NCBI GenBank assembly: GCA_934486825.1 | Contig: CAKSQF010000011.1 | Location: forward strand, 1-64,000 | Source: an uncultured Eubacteriales bacterium | GTDB taxonomy: Bacteria; Bacillota; Clostridia; Oscillospirales; CAG-272 | Direction of reading: 5' to 3' | Length of the DNA stretch: 64,000 bases | Shown here: positions 25,088 through 33,227 of the stretch, piece by piece | How positions within the stretch are numbered: the stretch's first letter is position 1 | Layout of the letters: each line of letters begins with the position of its first letter | Made by a program: the position numbers and the translations under genes | The notes under the pieces: model-generated | Database searches by the model: none | The model's input: the letters and a program-made list of their open reading frames with translations, nothing else | Told to the model about the DNA's origin: nothing

Positions 25088-27151
25088 ATGAAGAAAAAAA
25101 TGCTGACAGGGGTTTGCTCGACCCTCCTTGCGGGAGCCATGCTGTTTCTTTCGGCGTGTGCACAGAAGGATGCCGGGGAGACCGAAACGAGAAAAAGACG
25201 CACATCGGCGCTGACCGCACTGACGACCGTACCGGGAACAACATATTATCCGGATGTTACGACAACCGGACCCGTGACCGTTCCCGAGACACCGAAGGCG
25301 CTTAAAGACATATATCCGTCGGTCGGCGGAAACGAAAATCTTCTCAATATATCCGAGGTTATACGCGAGCTTAAGGGGAGCGAAGAAAACGGGAATATCA
25401 CACATGCGGCGACCGACGGGGAACTTCTGGTCGCAACAACCTCGAAATTCACTCTTATCGGGGACGAGCTTGAGGGGGAAGGCAACTACGATATCAAGAG
25501 GAAGGTCTATGCGATACGCCTCGATCTCGGCAGGATTGTGGCGGAGATCGATTTCGATCGCAGCGCCTGCACGATAGTTTTCCTCGAAAACGGCGACATT
25601 GCGCTTGTCAGCGAGCCGAATTATGTCATGATCGTTGACAGAAATCTCGAAAAGAAAGCCGAATATGATGTGTCTCCGTTTTCGGATTCCATGTCGTACG
25701 ACCTCAAAGGAAGAATTTTCGAAAGCACATATGACGGCGGCGTTCTGAACTGTCACGATGTGTACACCGGAAAGAACGTACCGTATTACGCCGAGGGACT
25801 GAGATCCTTCTCGTTCATATGGCAGGAGGGGGATGAGATGTTCTTCCGCGCATACAAAGGCGAAATAACGTCGGTCTTCCTGTCGATAAACGAAAAGAGC
25901 GGAGATGTTACATATTACGACGATCTCGGTGAGTTTGCTCCGAATTTCGGACAGATCATATCAAGATACCGCGAGGGCAAGTGGATGCTTGCAAGGCTTG
26001 ACGACCCCGACAGAATTGTCGGTTTCGGGAAGCGTTCGTCAAACGAATATTTCTGCTACGGAATCGGTGACCGTTTTACAACCACCTCTTATGTCACCGA
26101 TGAAAACGGCAAATCGGACAGTACGGTCGCGCTTTACAACTATACAAACGGTGACCTTATTTCGGAGATATCGGCATCCGCGTGCGGCGGTGTCAGCATA
26201 TACGCAATGGGCTTTAATGACAGTACGGATTATGTTCCGATCCAGCTCAGCTATACCGACAGTCTCGACAAGTGCGATCTTCTGCTCTGGATGTCGGCAA
26301 GCGAAAACGGCGTGAAGAAAAAATGTACCGATTATACGGTATACGGAAGCGACACGACCTCCGAGCTGAAAAAGCTCGCCGATGAAATAAAAAAGAAGCA
26401 CGGAATACGTGTCCACTACGACGAGGTGTCGCTCATCGGCGCATTCGGTGACTATGACTGCAAGCCTAACACCGACAAACCCGGTCTTCTGGACGCGCTT
26501 GCTCTTCTGGAGCAGTGCCTGTCCCTCTATCCCGACGGATTTTTCGGAGACATCTGCGACGGCACCGATTACAATGCGATAGAAATATATCTCTGCTCGG
26601 GCTTTGTTCCGCTCGACAGCTACGGAATTGACAATGCGATCGCGCTCACATCGACAAAGGGAAGCTCGATAATCATGGCGTTTGATATCAATTTCTCGTA
26701 TATGCTCGGTCAGAACATAGCACACGAGTTTATGCATACCATGGAGCACCGCATAGGCGATTATCTGAGTTCTCACGGCATTTCCGCCGTCGATTACTGG
26801 GATGTCGCAAATCCGAAGGATTTTAATTATTACTATTCTTATCATGACAACGACGGCAACAATGTGTCGGATAAGCGCTATACCGCAATGGACGACGAAC
26901 ATCCTGCCGATGCTTTCTTCTACGATCCTTATTCAAAGACCTTCCCGACCGAGGACAGGGCAAGATTTTTCGAATATATGTACATAGAGGACGAACAGAT
27001 CGTTTCGACACCCGCGATGCTTGAAAAGGCACGCAGACTTGCGGCGCTGATACGCGCGGTCTTCCCGAGCGTTGCAGCATCTCCCGAGCTTTGCTGGGAA
27101 AGCGCTACCGGAATCGTCGATATCGGAGAATTTATAAAAAATGCGAACTGA
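25088..27151 (+). CDS. Secreted HExxH zinc metallopeptidase-like lipoprotein
   Basis: A 687-residue lipoprotein (start at 25088; GGAG site upstream). Signal peptide with lipobox LSAC, then a low-complexity Thr/Arg linker, then a region of about 330 residues rich in short beta strands that reads like a propeller. The C-terminal part has AHEFMHTMEHRIGDYL with the zinc motif HEFMH at 546-550. A likely third ligand is the Glu in the downstream TEDRARFFEYMY stretch, the gluzincin arrangement. Probably an extracellular, membrane-anchored protease. It is transcribed alone. No close family is recognised; the metallopeptidase call rests on the motif. Confidence 0.72.
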   Translation: MKKKMLTGVCSTLLAGAMLFLSACAQKDAGETETRKRRTSALTALTTVPGTTYYPDVTTTGPVTVPETPKALKDIYPSVGGNENLLNISEVIRELKGSEENGNITHAATDGELLVATTSKFTLIGDELEGEGNYDIKRKVYAIRLDLGRIVAEIDFDRSACTIVFLENGDIALVSEPNYVMIVDRNLEKKAEYDVSPFSDSMSYDLKGRIFESTYDGGVLNCHDVYTGKNVPYYAEGLRSFSFIWQEGDEMFFRAYKGEITSVFLSINEKSGDVTYYDDLGEFAPNFGQIISRYREGKWMLARLDDPDRIVGFGKRSSNEYFCYGIGDRFTTTSYVTDENGKSDSTVALYNYTNGDLISEISASACGGVSIYAMGFNDSTDYVPIQLSYTDSLDKCDLLLWMSASENGVKKKCTDYTVYGSDTTSELKKLADEIKKKHGIRVHYDEVSLIGAFGDYDCKPNTDKPGLLDALALLEQCLSLYPDGFFGDICDGTDYNAIEIYLCSGFVPLDSYGIDNAIALTSTKGSSIIMAFDINFSYMLGQNIAHEFMHTMEHRIGDYLSSHGISAVDYWDVANPKDFNYYYSYHDNDGNNVSDKRYTAMDDEHPADAFFYDPYSKTFPTEDRARFFEYMYIEDEQIVSTPAMLEKARRLAALIRAVFPSVAASPELCWESATGIVDIGEFIKNAN

Positions 27152-27174
27152 CGCAAAGTCGTCGGTCAATTCGC

Positions 27175-27220
27175 AAACGGTTGCCGGAAGCGGAGGCTTT
27201 CGGCAACCGTTTCAAAAAAA
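27175..27220 (+). terminator. Terminator of the metallopeptidase gene
   Basis: Arms AAACGGTTGCCG / CGGCAACCGTTT, 14-base loop, then an A-rich stretch. On the plus strand the tail is TTTC followed by A, so termination strength is uncertain. Confidence 0.6.
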
Positions 27221-27243
27221 GAAAAAAAGTTTGCAAAAAACTA

Positions 27244-27272
27244 TTGACAAACAGATAAATGTGTGATATCAT
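27244..27272 (+). promoter_or_regulatory. Promoter of the Gly-Arg-His tRNA cluster
   Basis: TTGACA (27244-27249), 17-base spacer, TATCAT (27267-27272), 18 bases before the first tRNA. Confidence 0.8.
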
Positions 27273-27289
27273 AATCGGGCAATTGATTT

Positions 27290-27363
<74 letters not shown>

Positions 27364-27367
27364 TTAT

Positions 27368-27444
27368 GCTTCCGTAGCTCAGTTGGATAGAGCACCTGCC
27401 TTCTAAGCAGGTGGTCGTGGGTTCGAATCCCCCCGGGGGCGCCA
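27368..27444 (+). tRNA. tRNA-Arg (anticodon TCT)
   Basis: Acceptor GCTTCCG pairs with CGGGGGC using two G-T pairs; anticodon loop CTTCTAA; TTCGAAT T-loop; encoded CCA. Confidence 0.93.
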
Positions 27445-27476
27445 TCGCTATCAGGCGTGATTTGCTTCCTATACAT

Positions 27477-27554
27477 GGTGGGATTAGCTCAGCTGGTTAG
27501 AGCGCCAGGTTGTGGCCCTGGAGGTCATGGGTTCGAACCCCACATCTCACCCCA
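27477..27554 (+). tRNA. tRNA-His (anticodon GTG)
   Basis: Anticodon loop TTGTGGC; acceptor GTGGGAT / ATCTCAC with the extra 5' G (position 27477) facing C73, the identity feature of tRNA-His; encoded CCA. Confidence 0.95.
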
Positions 27555-27580
27555 ACAGCAGATTGCGCTGTTTAAATAGA

Positions 27581-27612
27581 GCCTTCCCCGCAGGGAAGGC
27601 AATAATTTTTTT
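27581..27612 (+). terminator. Terminator of the tRNA cluster
   Basis: Stem GCCTTCCC / GGGAAGGC with a 4-base loop, followed by AATAA and a seven-T run. Confidence 0.85.
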
Positions 27613-27747
27613 CAGCCGACAGGCTTTTACAACAAAAGTAGTGCCGTATGCGCCCACGGCGGGTGCTGACGGTTTGACTGCGGGAGTCCTTGCGGATTCC
27701 CGATTTTTTGATGTGATAACAGGCTGTATTTTGCGGGAGGACGGGCT

Positions 27748-28629
27748 ATGTATTCGGATGTGCTCAGACATTGTACCTTCTGTCCGAGAAGGTGCGGCGC
27801 CGACAGGACCGCATCTGTCGGCATTTGCGGAATCGGTGACAGAATAAGAATTGCACGTGCGGCGCTCCATTTCTGGGAGGAGCCGTGCATATCGGGGACG
27901 AGGGGCTCGGGGGCGGTATTCTTTTCGGGATGTTCTCTTTGCTGTGTCTTTTGTCAGAACAAAAAAATAAGCGGCGGAGGCTTCGGTGCCGACATAACCG
28001 CCGATCGCTTCAAAGAAATATGCTTTGAGCTGAAGGCGGCGGGAGCACATAATATAAACCTCGTTACCGCCGATCACCAGCTTCCGCTGATACTGCCGAT
28101 TCTGTCGGATATAAAAAACGAGCTTGCAATACCGATTGTTTTTAACTGCTCCGGCTACGAAAGCCCCGGGATGCTTTCCGCGCTTGACGGTATCGTCGAT
28201 GTGTATCTGCCCGATTTCAAATTTTACGATGACGGGCTGTCGGTAAAGTATGCGGGCGCTCCCGACTATCGTGAGGTTGCGGAGAAAGCAATAGCAGAAA
28301 TGGCAAGGCAGACCGGGAAGCCGACATTTTCGGACGGTATTCTCGTGAAGGGAACGCTTGTGAGGCATCTTGTCCTGCCGGGACACAGAAATGATTCGAT
28401 AAAGGTGATAAAAAGGCTTGCCGAAATGTTTGACAGTACCGACATACTTGTTTCGCTGATGTCGCAGTATACCCCGACGGAGGGCGGCGATCCGTCAAGG
28501 AGACTTACGACATTTGAGTACGAATCGGTTGCCGATGTGCTTGAAAAGACCGGTTTTTTCGGCTATTTTCAGGAAAAAAGCTCGGCAAAGGAAGAATATA
28601 CGCCGCCCTTTGATCTTGAAGGGGTATAA
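27748..28629 (+). CDS. Radical SAM protein, PflX-like (pyruvate formate-lyase activase family)
   Basis: A 293-residue radical S-adenosylmethionine enzyme. The cluster motif is C62-x3-C66-x2-C69 (GCSLCCVFCQN), with an extra Cys at 65. An N-terminal four-Cys set (C9, C12, C16, C27) may hold a second cluster. The CQN-x-x-IS motif and the later LPDFKF stretch match the COG1313 branch of activase-like proteins; the glycyl radical partner is unknown. A GGGAGG site precedes the ATG. It lies alone between two terminators. Confidence 0.9.
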   Translation: MYSDVLRHCTFCPRRCGADRTASVGICGIGDRIRIARAALHFWEEPCISGTRGSGAVFFSGCSLCCVFCQNKKISGGGFGADITADRFKEICFELKAAGAHNINLVTADHQLPLILPILSDIKNELAIPIVFNCSGYESPGMLSALDGIVDVYLPDFKFYDDGLSVKYAGAPDYREVAEKAIAEMARQTGKPTFSDGILVKGTLVRHLVLPGHRNDSIKVIKRLAEMFDSTDILVSLMSQYTPTEGGDPSRRLTTFEYESVADVLEKTGFFGYFQEKSSAKEEYTPPFDLEGV

Positions 28630-28631
28630 AG

Positions 28632-28673
28632 AAAGCAATGAAACAGCCGATACGGCTGTTTCATTGCTTTTTT
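28632..28673 (+). terminator. Terminator of the radical SAM gene
   Basis: Near-perfect stem AAAGCAATGAAACAGCCG and its complement, 3-base loop, T-run. Confidence 0.9.
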
Positions 28674-28705
28674 GTAACAAAATAATAAATTCGGGTGAAA
28701 TATAC

Positions 28706-28734
28706 TTGATTTTGTACTTCATCTGTTATATAAT
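28706..28734 (+). promoter_or_regulatory. Promoter of the dCMP deaminase-tsaD gene group
   Basis: TTGATT (28706-28711), 17-base spacer, TATAAT (28729-28734), 42 bases before the GTG start. Confidence 0.78.
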
Positions 28735-28776
28735 AAACAAAATATAAATATGTGTCGAAAAACGGAGGATGTCGCA

Positions 28777-29295
28777 GTGGTAACCGATGAAATGATACAG
28801 AACGTGCAGGAAAGACGAAGCAAGATAAACTATTATCTCGATATTGCCGAAACAGTGGCAAACAGATCGACCTGTCTGCGCAAAAAGTACGGGGCAATAA
28901 TCGTAAAAGACGATGCGATTATTGCGACGGGCTACAACGGCGCTCCACGGGGAAGAGAAAACTGCTGTGACATAGGCTTCTGCATGAGAGACAAGCTCGG
29001 AATACCGAGAGGCGAACGCTATGAAATGTGCAGATCGGTACACGCCGAGGCAAACGCGATAATAAACGCGTCGCGCGATCGTATGATAGATTCCACTCTC
29101 TACATAACCGGAATCGACAGCAAGACCGGAGAGCTTGTTCCGGACGTGTGTTCGTGCATGATGTGCAAAAGAATGGTGATAAATGCAGGGATATCGACCG
29201 TGGTCTTCAGGGTATCGCAGAATGATTTCAATGTCGTCAGGGTGTCCGAATGGATAAAGAACGACGACAGTCTTACCGGACAGTTCGGCTACTGA
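28777..29295 (+). CDS. Deoxycytidylate (dCMP) deaminase, ComEB-like
   Basis: A 172-residue zinc-dependent deaminase turning dCMP to dUMP for dTTP synthesis. Zinc site: HAEANAI supplies His and the catalytic Glu, and CSCMMCKR the two Cys. YNGAPRG and the ENCCDIGFCMR insert are typical of the family. The GTG start at 28777 has GGAGG 8 bases before it; the ATG at 28750 lies upstream of that site and is rejected. It is first in a run of five closely spaced genes ending at tsaD. Confidence 0.94.
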   Translation: MVTDEMIQNVQERRSKINYYLDIAETVANRSTCLRKKYGAIIVKDDAIIATGYNGAPRGRENCCDIGFCMRDKLGIPRGERYEMCRSVHAEANAIINASRDRMIDSTLYITGIDSKTGELVPDVCSCMMCKRMVINAGISTVVFRVSQNDFNVVRVSEWIKNDDSLTGQFGY

Positions 29296-29325
29296 TTATA
29301 AACGGGAAAGGTATAATACTCCTGT

Positions 29326-30090
29326 ATGAAAAGCGCAAAAACAAAAGGCGGGAACAATAAAATAAATCCGGTTCCGTGGATTATTGTGATCGGTATAATA
29401 GTGCTGATCGTCGGCGGCTGTCTGCTCTGGGTTTATGTTTTCAGGGATATGATAGCGAATTCGAAACAGCAGGTCTTTGTCTATAACCGGACCGACGGCA
29501 GCTATTCGGATGAAAAAAACGGCATATGCTATCTGCCCGCTCCGTCCTACTATCAGGCATCTGCGGTGATATCCGACCCGGTATATGCAAGATCGGATAA
29601 AAACAGGCTGTTCCGAGTCGGCGCGAGGGTGACCGATAAGGACGGAAAATCAAAAATGATTCTTTGCAGTGCGGGCGAGTGGCTCTCGACCGACAGGGAT
29701 CACGGAATGAGACTCTATTACAACAAAGAAAAGGTTACACTTCCGACCGTGGAAGAGTTTAAGCCGGAGCTTGTATACTTCTGCACGACGTCGGGCGTCA
29801 CGATAGGTCAGAGCTCGATGGAGGCAAAGCTGTTCTTCCCGGACGGTTTTCTCGATAACAGTGCGGAGAATCTGTTCGGCACGTCGTCACATACCGGTGC
29901 GGATCTTTTCAGAGAAATACGGGTCACCTCCTCCGAATACACGTGGATGCAGCTTGTGCTCTATCTTTACAGGAACGAAGAGCTCGGCGAATATTATATA
30001 TACATGCCGCAGAGAGAGCAGTTCGTAAAGGCGGATTCGCAGACGCTTGATGTCTTTTTCGGCAGCGGCGAAAAGGACGGCGGGAAATGA
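29326..30090 (+). CDS. Single-pass membrane protein of unknown function
   Basis: A 254-residue protein with a basic, short cytoplasmic N terminus and one membrane segment (about 14-36), then an extracellular domain of about 215 residues with few Cys and several beta-strand patterns (KQQVFVYNRTDGSYSDEK; GEWLSTDRDHGMRLYYNKEK). No recognised family or catalytic motif. Its stop overlaps the rimI start by 4 bases, so it is co-transcribed with the tRNA-modification and acetylation genes. Function cannot be assigned. Confidence 0.8.
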   Translation: MKSAKTKGGNNKINPVPWIIVIGIIVLIVGGCLLWVYVFRDMIANSKQQVFVYNRTDGSYSDEKNGICYLPAPSYYQASAVISDPVYARSDKNRLFRVGARVTDKDGKSKMILCSAGEWLSTDRDHGMRLYYNKEKVTLPTVEEFKPELVYFCTTSGVTIGQSSMEAKLFFPDGFLDNSAENLFGTSSHTGADLFREIRVTSSEYTWMQLVLYLYRNEELGEYYIYMPQREQFVKADSQTLDVFFGSGEKDGGK

Positions 30091-30530
30091 TAACCGTGCG
30101 TGAGGCGGCAAACGAAGATATCGGGGCGATTCTGAAAATAGAAACGGAATCATTTTCCGATCCGTGGTCGGAAAGCGCGTTCGCTTTTGCGATAAACGAC
30201 AGCTCGCTTACAACGGCTGTCGCGGTTGATCCGGACACCGATGCTGTCGTAGGATTCGCCGTCTGGTCGGTGATTGCACCCGAAAGCGAGCTTTGCGATA
30301 TTGCGATCTCACCGGAGTACAGACGTCGCGGCGCGGGAGAAGCACTGATGAAGAGTTATATCGATTCCGCTCTGTCGCAGGGAGTGACCGATTTTTTTCT
30401 TGAAGTACGGCAATCGAATCTGCCTGCCGCATCATTGTATGAAAAGCATGGATTTGCAGCCTGCGGCAGAAGAAAGAATTATTACAGTCATCCGACCGAG
30501 GATGCGATAATCATGACGAAAAAGGTTTGA
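30087..30530 (+). CDS. rimI: Ribosomal-protein-alanine N-acetyltransferase (GNAT)
   Basis: A 147-residue GNAT-fold protein with acetyl-CoA-binding RRRGAGEALM (motif A), FLEVRQSNLPAASLYEKHGF and the closing YYSHPTEDAIIMTKKV that is characteristic of RimI. It acetylates the N-terminal Ala of ribosomal protein S18 in known cases. Its place two genes before tsaD is a common bacterial arrangement (tsaB-rimI-tsaD), though tsaB is not in this window. The ATG overlaps the previous stop. Confidence 0.92.
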   Translation: MITVREAANEDIGAILKIETESFSDPWSESAFAFAINDSSLTTAVAVDPDTDAVVGFAVWSVIAPESELCDIAISPEYRRRGAGEALMKSYIDSALSQGVTDFFLEVRQSNLPAASLYEKHGFAACGRRKNYYSHPTEDAIIMTKKV

Positions 30531-30534
30531 ATGT

Positions 30535-31119
30535 ATGGAAGACAAGCTGAATGAAAACAAATCGGGCGGCGGAATGAAGAGATTTCCGCTTGCCTTTGTC
30601 GGCTCGCTTGCACTGATCGCGGTCGGCAATGTTGCGGGAATATTTTTCAGATTCGTGTTTTCGCTTTTCTTCGCGCGGCTTTTTTCGGAGCTTTCGGCAA
30701 ATGCTCCGTCTGCGGCGAGGACGGCGGAAAACATATCATATCTACTCTGCTTTGCAGTCTGCCTTGCAGTGATTGCGGTCACGATTTTCAGAAACGGATT
30801 TCTGAGAAATCTGTATCTTTCCAGGGCCGATTTTGAAGATTACGGCTTCGGCTCGGATGCACGCGATCTGCTTGTTCATGAGCTTCCCGCACAGCTTCTT
30901 GCTTCGGCGGTTTTCGCTCTGCCGATCCATGCCGTTATGCTGATCTTCGGAGAGATAAACTATCTGCCGACATTGTTTATGCCGTTTTTCTGCCTTTATA
31001 AGGCGGTCGGAAATGTATGGCTGTCATATCCTCTGTCGGTTGCTGCATGCACGCTTGTGATCTTTGTTTCAACTCTTTTTGCACACAGATATTTTCAGAA
31101 AAACCGTCTTCATAAGTGA
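30535..31119 (+). CDS. Multi-pass membrane protein of unknown function
   Basis: A 194-residue integral membrane protein with four or five hydrophobic segments (about 19-42, 62-85, 118-140, 145-165, 165-185), set between rimI and tsaD in the same operon. The cytoplasmic ends are short and charged. I recognise no family. Gene order alone does not show a role in t6A synthesis. Confidence 0.78.
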   Translation: MEDKLNENKSGGGMKRFPLAFVGSLALIAVGNVAGIFFRFVFSLFFARLFSELSANAPSAARTAENISYLLCFAVCLAVIAVTIFRNGFLRNLYLSRADFEDYGFGSDARDLLVHELPAQLLASAVFALPIHAVMLIFGEINYLPTLFMPFFCLYKAVGNVWLSYPLSVAACTLVIFVSTLFAHRYFQKNRLHK

Positions 31120-31152
31120 ATGACGGTTGAACAGATAGGCTGAGGCTGTTTT

Positions 31153-32178
31153 ATGATAATACTTGCTTTTGAATCATCCTGTGACGAAACCTCTGTTGCC
31201 GTTGCCGAGTTTCTCGGAGACAACGGCGAAAGCAGGAGGATACTGTCAAATAAAACCGCGACACAGATCGCAACACATGCCCTTTACGGTGGCGTGGTTC
31301 CCGAAATTGCGGGCAGAGCGCATACCGAGGCAATATCCGGACTCTGCTGCGAGGCGTTGTCGGCGGCGGGTATGACAATGAAAGATATTGACGCGGTGGC
31401 GGTCACGACTACCCCCGGACTTGTCGGCGCACTGCTCGTCGGAGTCAACTTTGCAAAGGGACTTGCCCTGTCGTATAACAAGCCGCTTGTCGCAGTGAAT
31501 CATGTAAAGGGTCATGCGGCGGCGGCGTACTATGAAAACCCCGACCTTAAGGCTCCTTTTTTTGCGCTGGTGGCATCGGGCGGACATACCTCGCTTACCT
31601 ATGTGAAGACCCCTACCGAGTTTGTACCCGTGGGGAGGACGAGAGATGACGCAGTGGGCGAAGCGTTTGATAAATCGGCGCGCAGGCTGGGACTCCCTTA
31701 TCCCGGCGGTGCCGAGATGGACAGACTGGCGTCGGCAGGCAATCCGGATGCAATCACATTCCCGTCGGCTGCCTTGCGCGGGAGTTTTGATTTCAGCTTC
31801 AGCGGACTGAAAACCGCGGTTATGAATTATCTGAACGGATGCGCTCAGAAGGGCGAATCTGTCTGTCGCGAGGATGTTGCCGCATCCTTTACGAAGGTGG
31901 TCTGTGATTCGGTCACGACCCAGCTTGAAGCGGCATGGAAGGATTATCGTTTTGAACGGTTGGTTTTTGCCGGAGGTGTCGCCGCAAATTCTCATCTCAG
32001 ACGAAGAATCGGTGATTTTTGCCGCGAACACGGCGTGAAGCTGTATATGCCGTCGGTTCCGCTTTGCGGTGACAACGGTGCGATGATAGCCGCGCAGGCG
32101 TTTTTCGAATATCGCGAAGGGCATCTTGCGGACAGCACTCTGAATGCAAAGGCGACCGCCGGAAAGTCGGTTTTCTGA
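31153..32178 (+). CDS. tsaD: tRNA N6-threonylcarbamoyladenosine transferase subunit TsaD
   Basis: A 341-residue ASKHA-fold protein (formerly Gcp) that transfers the threonylcarbamoyl group to A37 of ANN-decoding tRNAs, working with TsaB, TsaE and TsaC. Visible are FESSCDETSVA at the N terminus, PEIAGRAH, the metal-site His pair in VNHVKGHAAA, VASGGHTSL, DDAVGEAFDKSAR and the C-terminal GGVAANSHLR with CGDNGAMI. Length matches the family. Essential in most bacteria. A GAGG site precedes the ATG. The gap downstream holds the DnaA-box-like repeats. Confidence 0.97.
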   Translation: MIILAFESSCDETSVAVAEFLGDNGESRRILSNKTATQIATHALYGGVVPEIAGRAHTEAISGLCCEALSAAGMTMKDIDAVAVTTTPGLVGALLVGVNFAKGLALSYNKPLVAVNHVKGHAAAAYYENPDLKAPFFALVASGGHTSLTYVKTPTEFVPVGRTRDDAVGEAFDKSARRLGLPYPGGAEMDRLASAGNPDAITFPSAALRGSFDFSFSGLKTAVMNYLNGCAQKGESVCREDVAASFTKVVCDSVTTQLEAAWKDYRFERLVFAGGVAANSHLRRRIGDFCREHGVKLYMPSVPLCGDNGAMIAAQAFFEYREGHLADSTLNAKATAGKSVF

Positions 32179-32290
32179 TTCTGCAGATTGCACGAAAAAA
32201 TCGTCATATTGACATCGAAAAGTCCCGGGAAAGTCGTCTCCCGAGGAGAGCGTTTTTTGCACCGACGAAAAAATTGCGGACTCCGAGCCA

Positions 32291-32425
32291 TGTGCAAAAC
32301 TGTGGGAAACTCTGTGGAAAGTGTGGAAAAACGCCATAAAGTAGCCTTTTTCGACAGAGCTTTGACGTCTGATGACCGTATACGGGCGGTTAAGACTGTG
32401 GAAAAGTCAACAAAGCTGTGGATTT
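32291..32425. promoter_or_regulatory. Cluster of DnaA-box-like repeats between tsaD and rex
   Basis: Within the 364-base gene-free stretch 32179-32542, six same-strand copies related to TGTGGAAAA lie at 32291, 32301, 32313, 32322, 32398 and 32417; the first four are spaced 9-12 bases apart. On the other strand the best copies (32322, 32398) read TTTTCCACA, one change from the DnaA box TTATCCACA. An AT-rich stretch (32448-32457) and a short hairpin (32467-32491) follow. The cluster precedes rex, dnaD and dnaC. Nothing else was seen in this gap. Confidence 0.5.
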
Positions 32426-32542
32426 GTTTTACGGTAACGACAGAAAAATTTTTTTAAATGCAAAGCCGACCGATATTTTTTTGTTCGGTCGAAATGCACA
32501 AAGAGAAACAATACTGATAACGGACGAATGGAAGGGACTCAC

Positions 32543-33226
32543 ATGATACGGGAAAAAGAGGAAAAAAGCATGCCGTCGGAGGCGGTTATAAAACGCCTGC
32601 CGAGATATTATCGCTATCTGCGGGAGTTGCTTTCCGAAAATGTGCTTCGTATAAGCTCGGGAGAGCTGGCATCGCTGATGGGAGTGACCGCTTCACAGAT
32701 AAGGCAGGACCTCAACTGCTTCGGAGACTTCGGACAGCAGGGCTATGGATACAGTGTAAAGCGCCTTTTCGGGGAAATAAGCAGTATCCTCGGCGCGGAT
32801 AAAGCATATAATGCCGTAATAGTCGGTGCGGGCAATCTCGGAAAGGCTCTCGCATCGTCGTCGGTATTCGGAAACAGAGGCGTCATTCTGAAGGCGCTTT
32901 TCGATGTCGATGAAGCTGTGATCGGAGCCGAAATAAACCGACTGCCTGTTTATGACATGAAGGATATCGATAGATATTTTGCGGAGAACCGCGTGGATAT
33001 TGCGGTACTGACCGTACCGAAATCCGAGGCAACCGGAACCGCCGAAAGACTGCGCGGGCTCGGCGTCGGCGGGATATGGAATTTTACCGGCGTTGAGCTC
33101 GGAACGATAAACGGTATTCCCGCATTGAATATGCATATGGGTGATATGCTTATGACGCTCTGCTATAAGATAAAGGCGGAATCGGAAAAGAAAACTCAGA
33201 ACACTGACGAAGGCAGAGCTTTGTGA
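32543..33226 (+). CDS. rex: Redox-sensing transcriptional repressor Rex
   Basis: A 227-residue protein: winged-helix DNA-binding domain (about residues 10-80: IKRLPRYYRYLREL, SSGELASLMGVTASQIRQDL, FGDFGQQGYGY) followed by a Rossmann NAD(H)-binding domain (VIVGAGNLGKALASS) and a swapped C-terminal helix. Rex senses the NADH/NAD+ ratio and represses fermentation and electron-flow genes. The start at 32543 follows a GAAGGGA site; an ATG at 32528 overlaps that site. The stop is 1 base before the dnaD start. Direct targets in this window are not evident. Confidence 0.96.
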   Translation: MIREKEEKSMPSEAVIKRLPRYYRYLRELLSENVLRISSGELASLMGVTASQIRQDLNCFGDFGQQGYGYSVKRLFGEISSILGADKAYNAVIVGAGNLGKALASSSVFGNRGVILKALFDVDEAVIGAEINRLPVYDMKDIDRYFAENRVDIAVLTVPKSEATGTAERLRGLGVGGIWNFTGVELGTINGIPALNMHMGDMLMTLCYKIKAESEKKTQNTDEGRAL

Positions 33227-33227
33227 A

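Noticed and set aside
31246..32337. 363-residue minus-strand frame opposite tsaD
   Set aside because: Antisense to a clear tsaD; composition rich in Arg, His and Cys with no motif.
32188..32457. 89-residue frame in the tsaD-rex gap
   Set aside because: No convincing ribosome-binding site or family; its bases are the DnaA-box-like repeats, which better explain the stretch.
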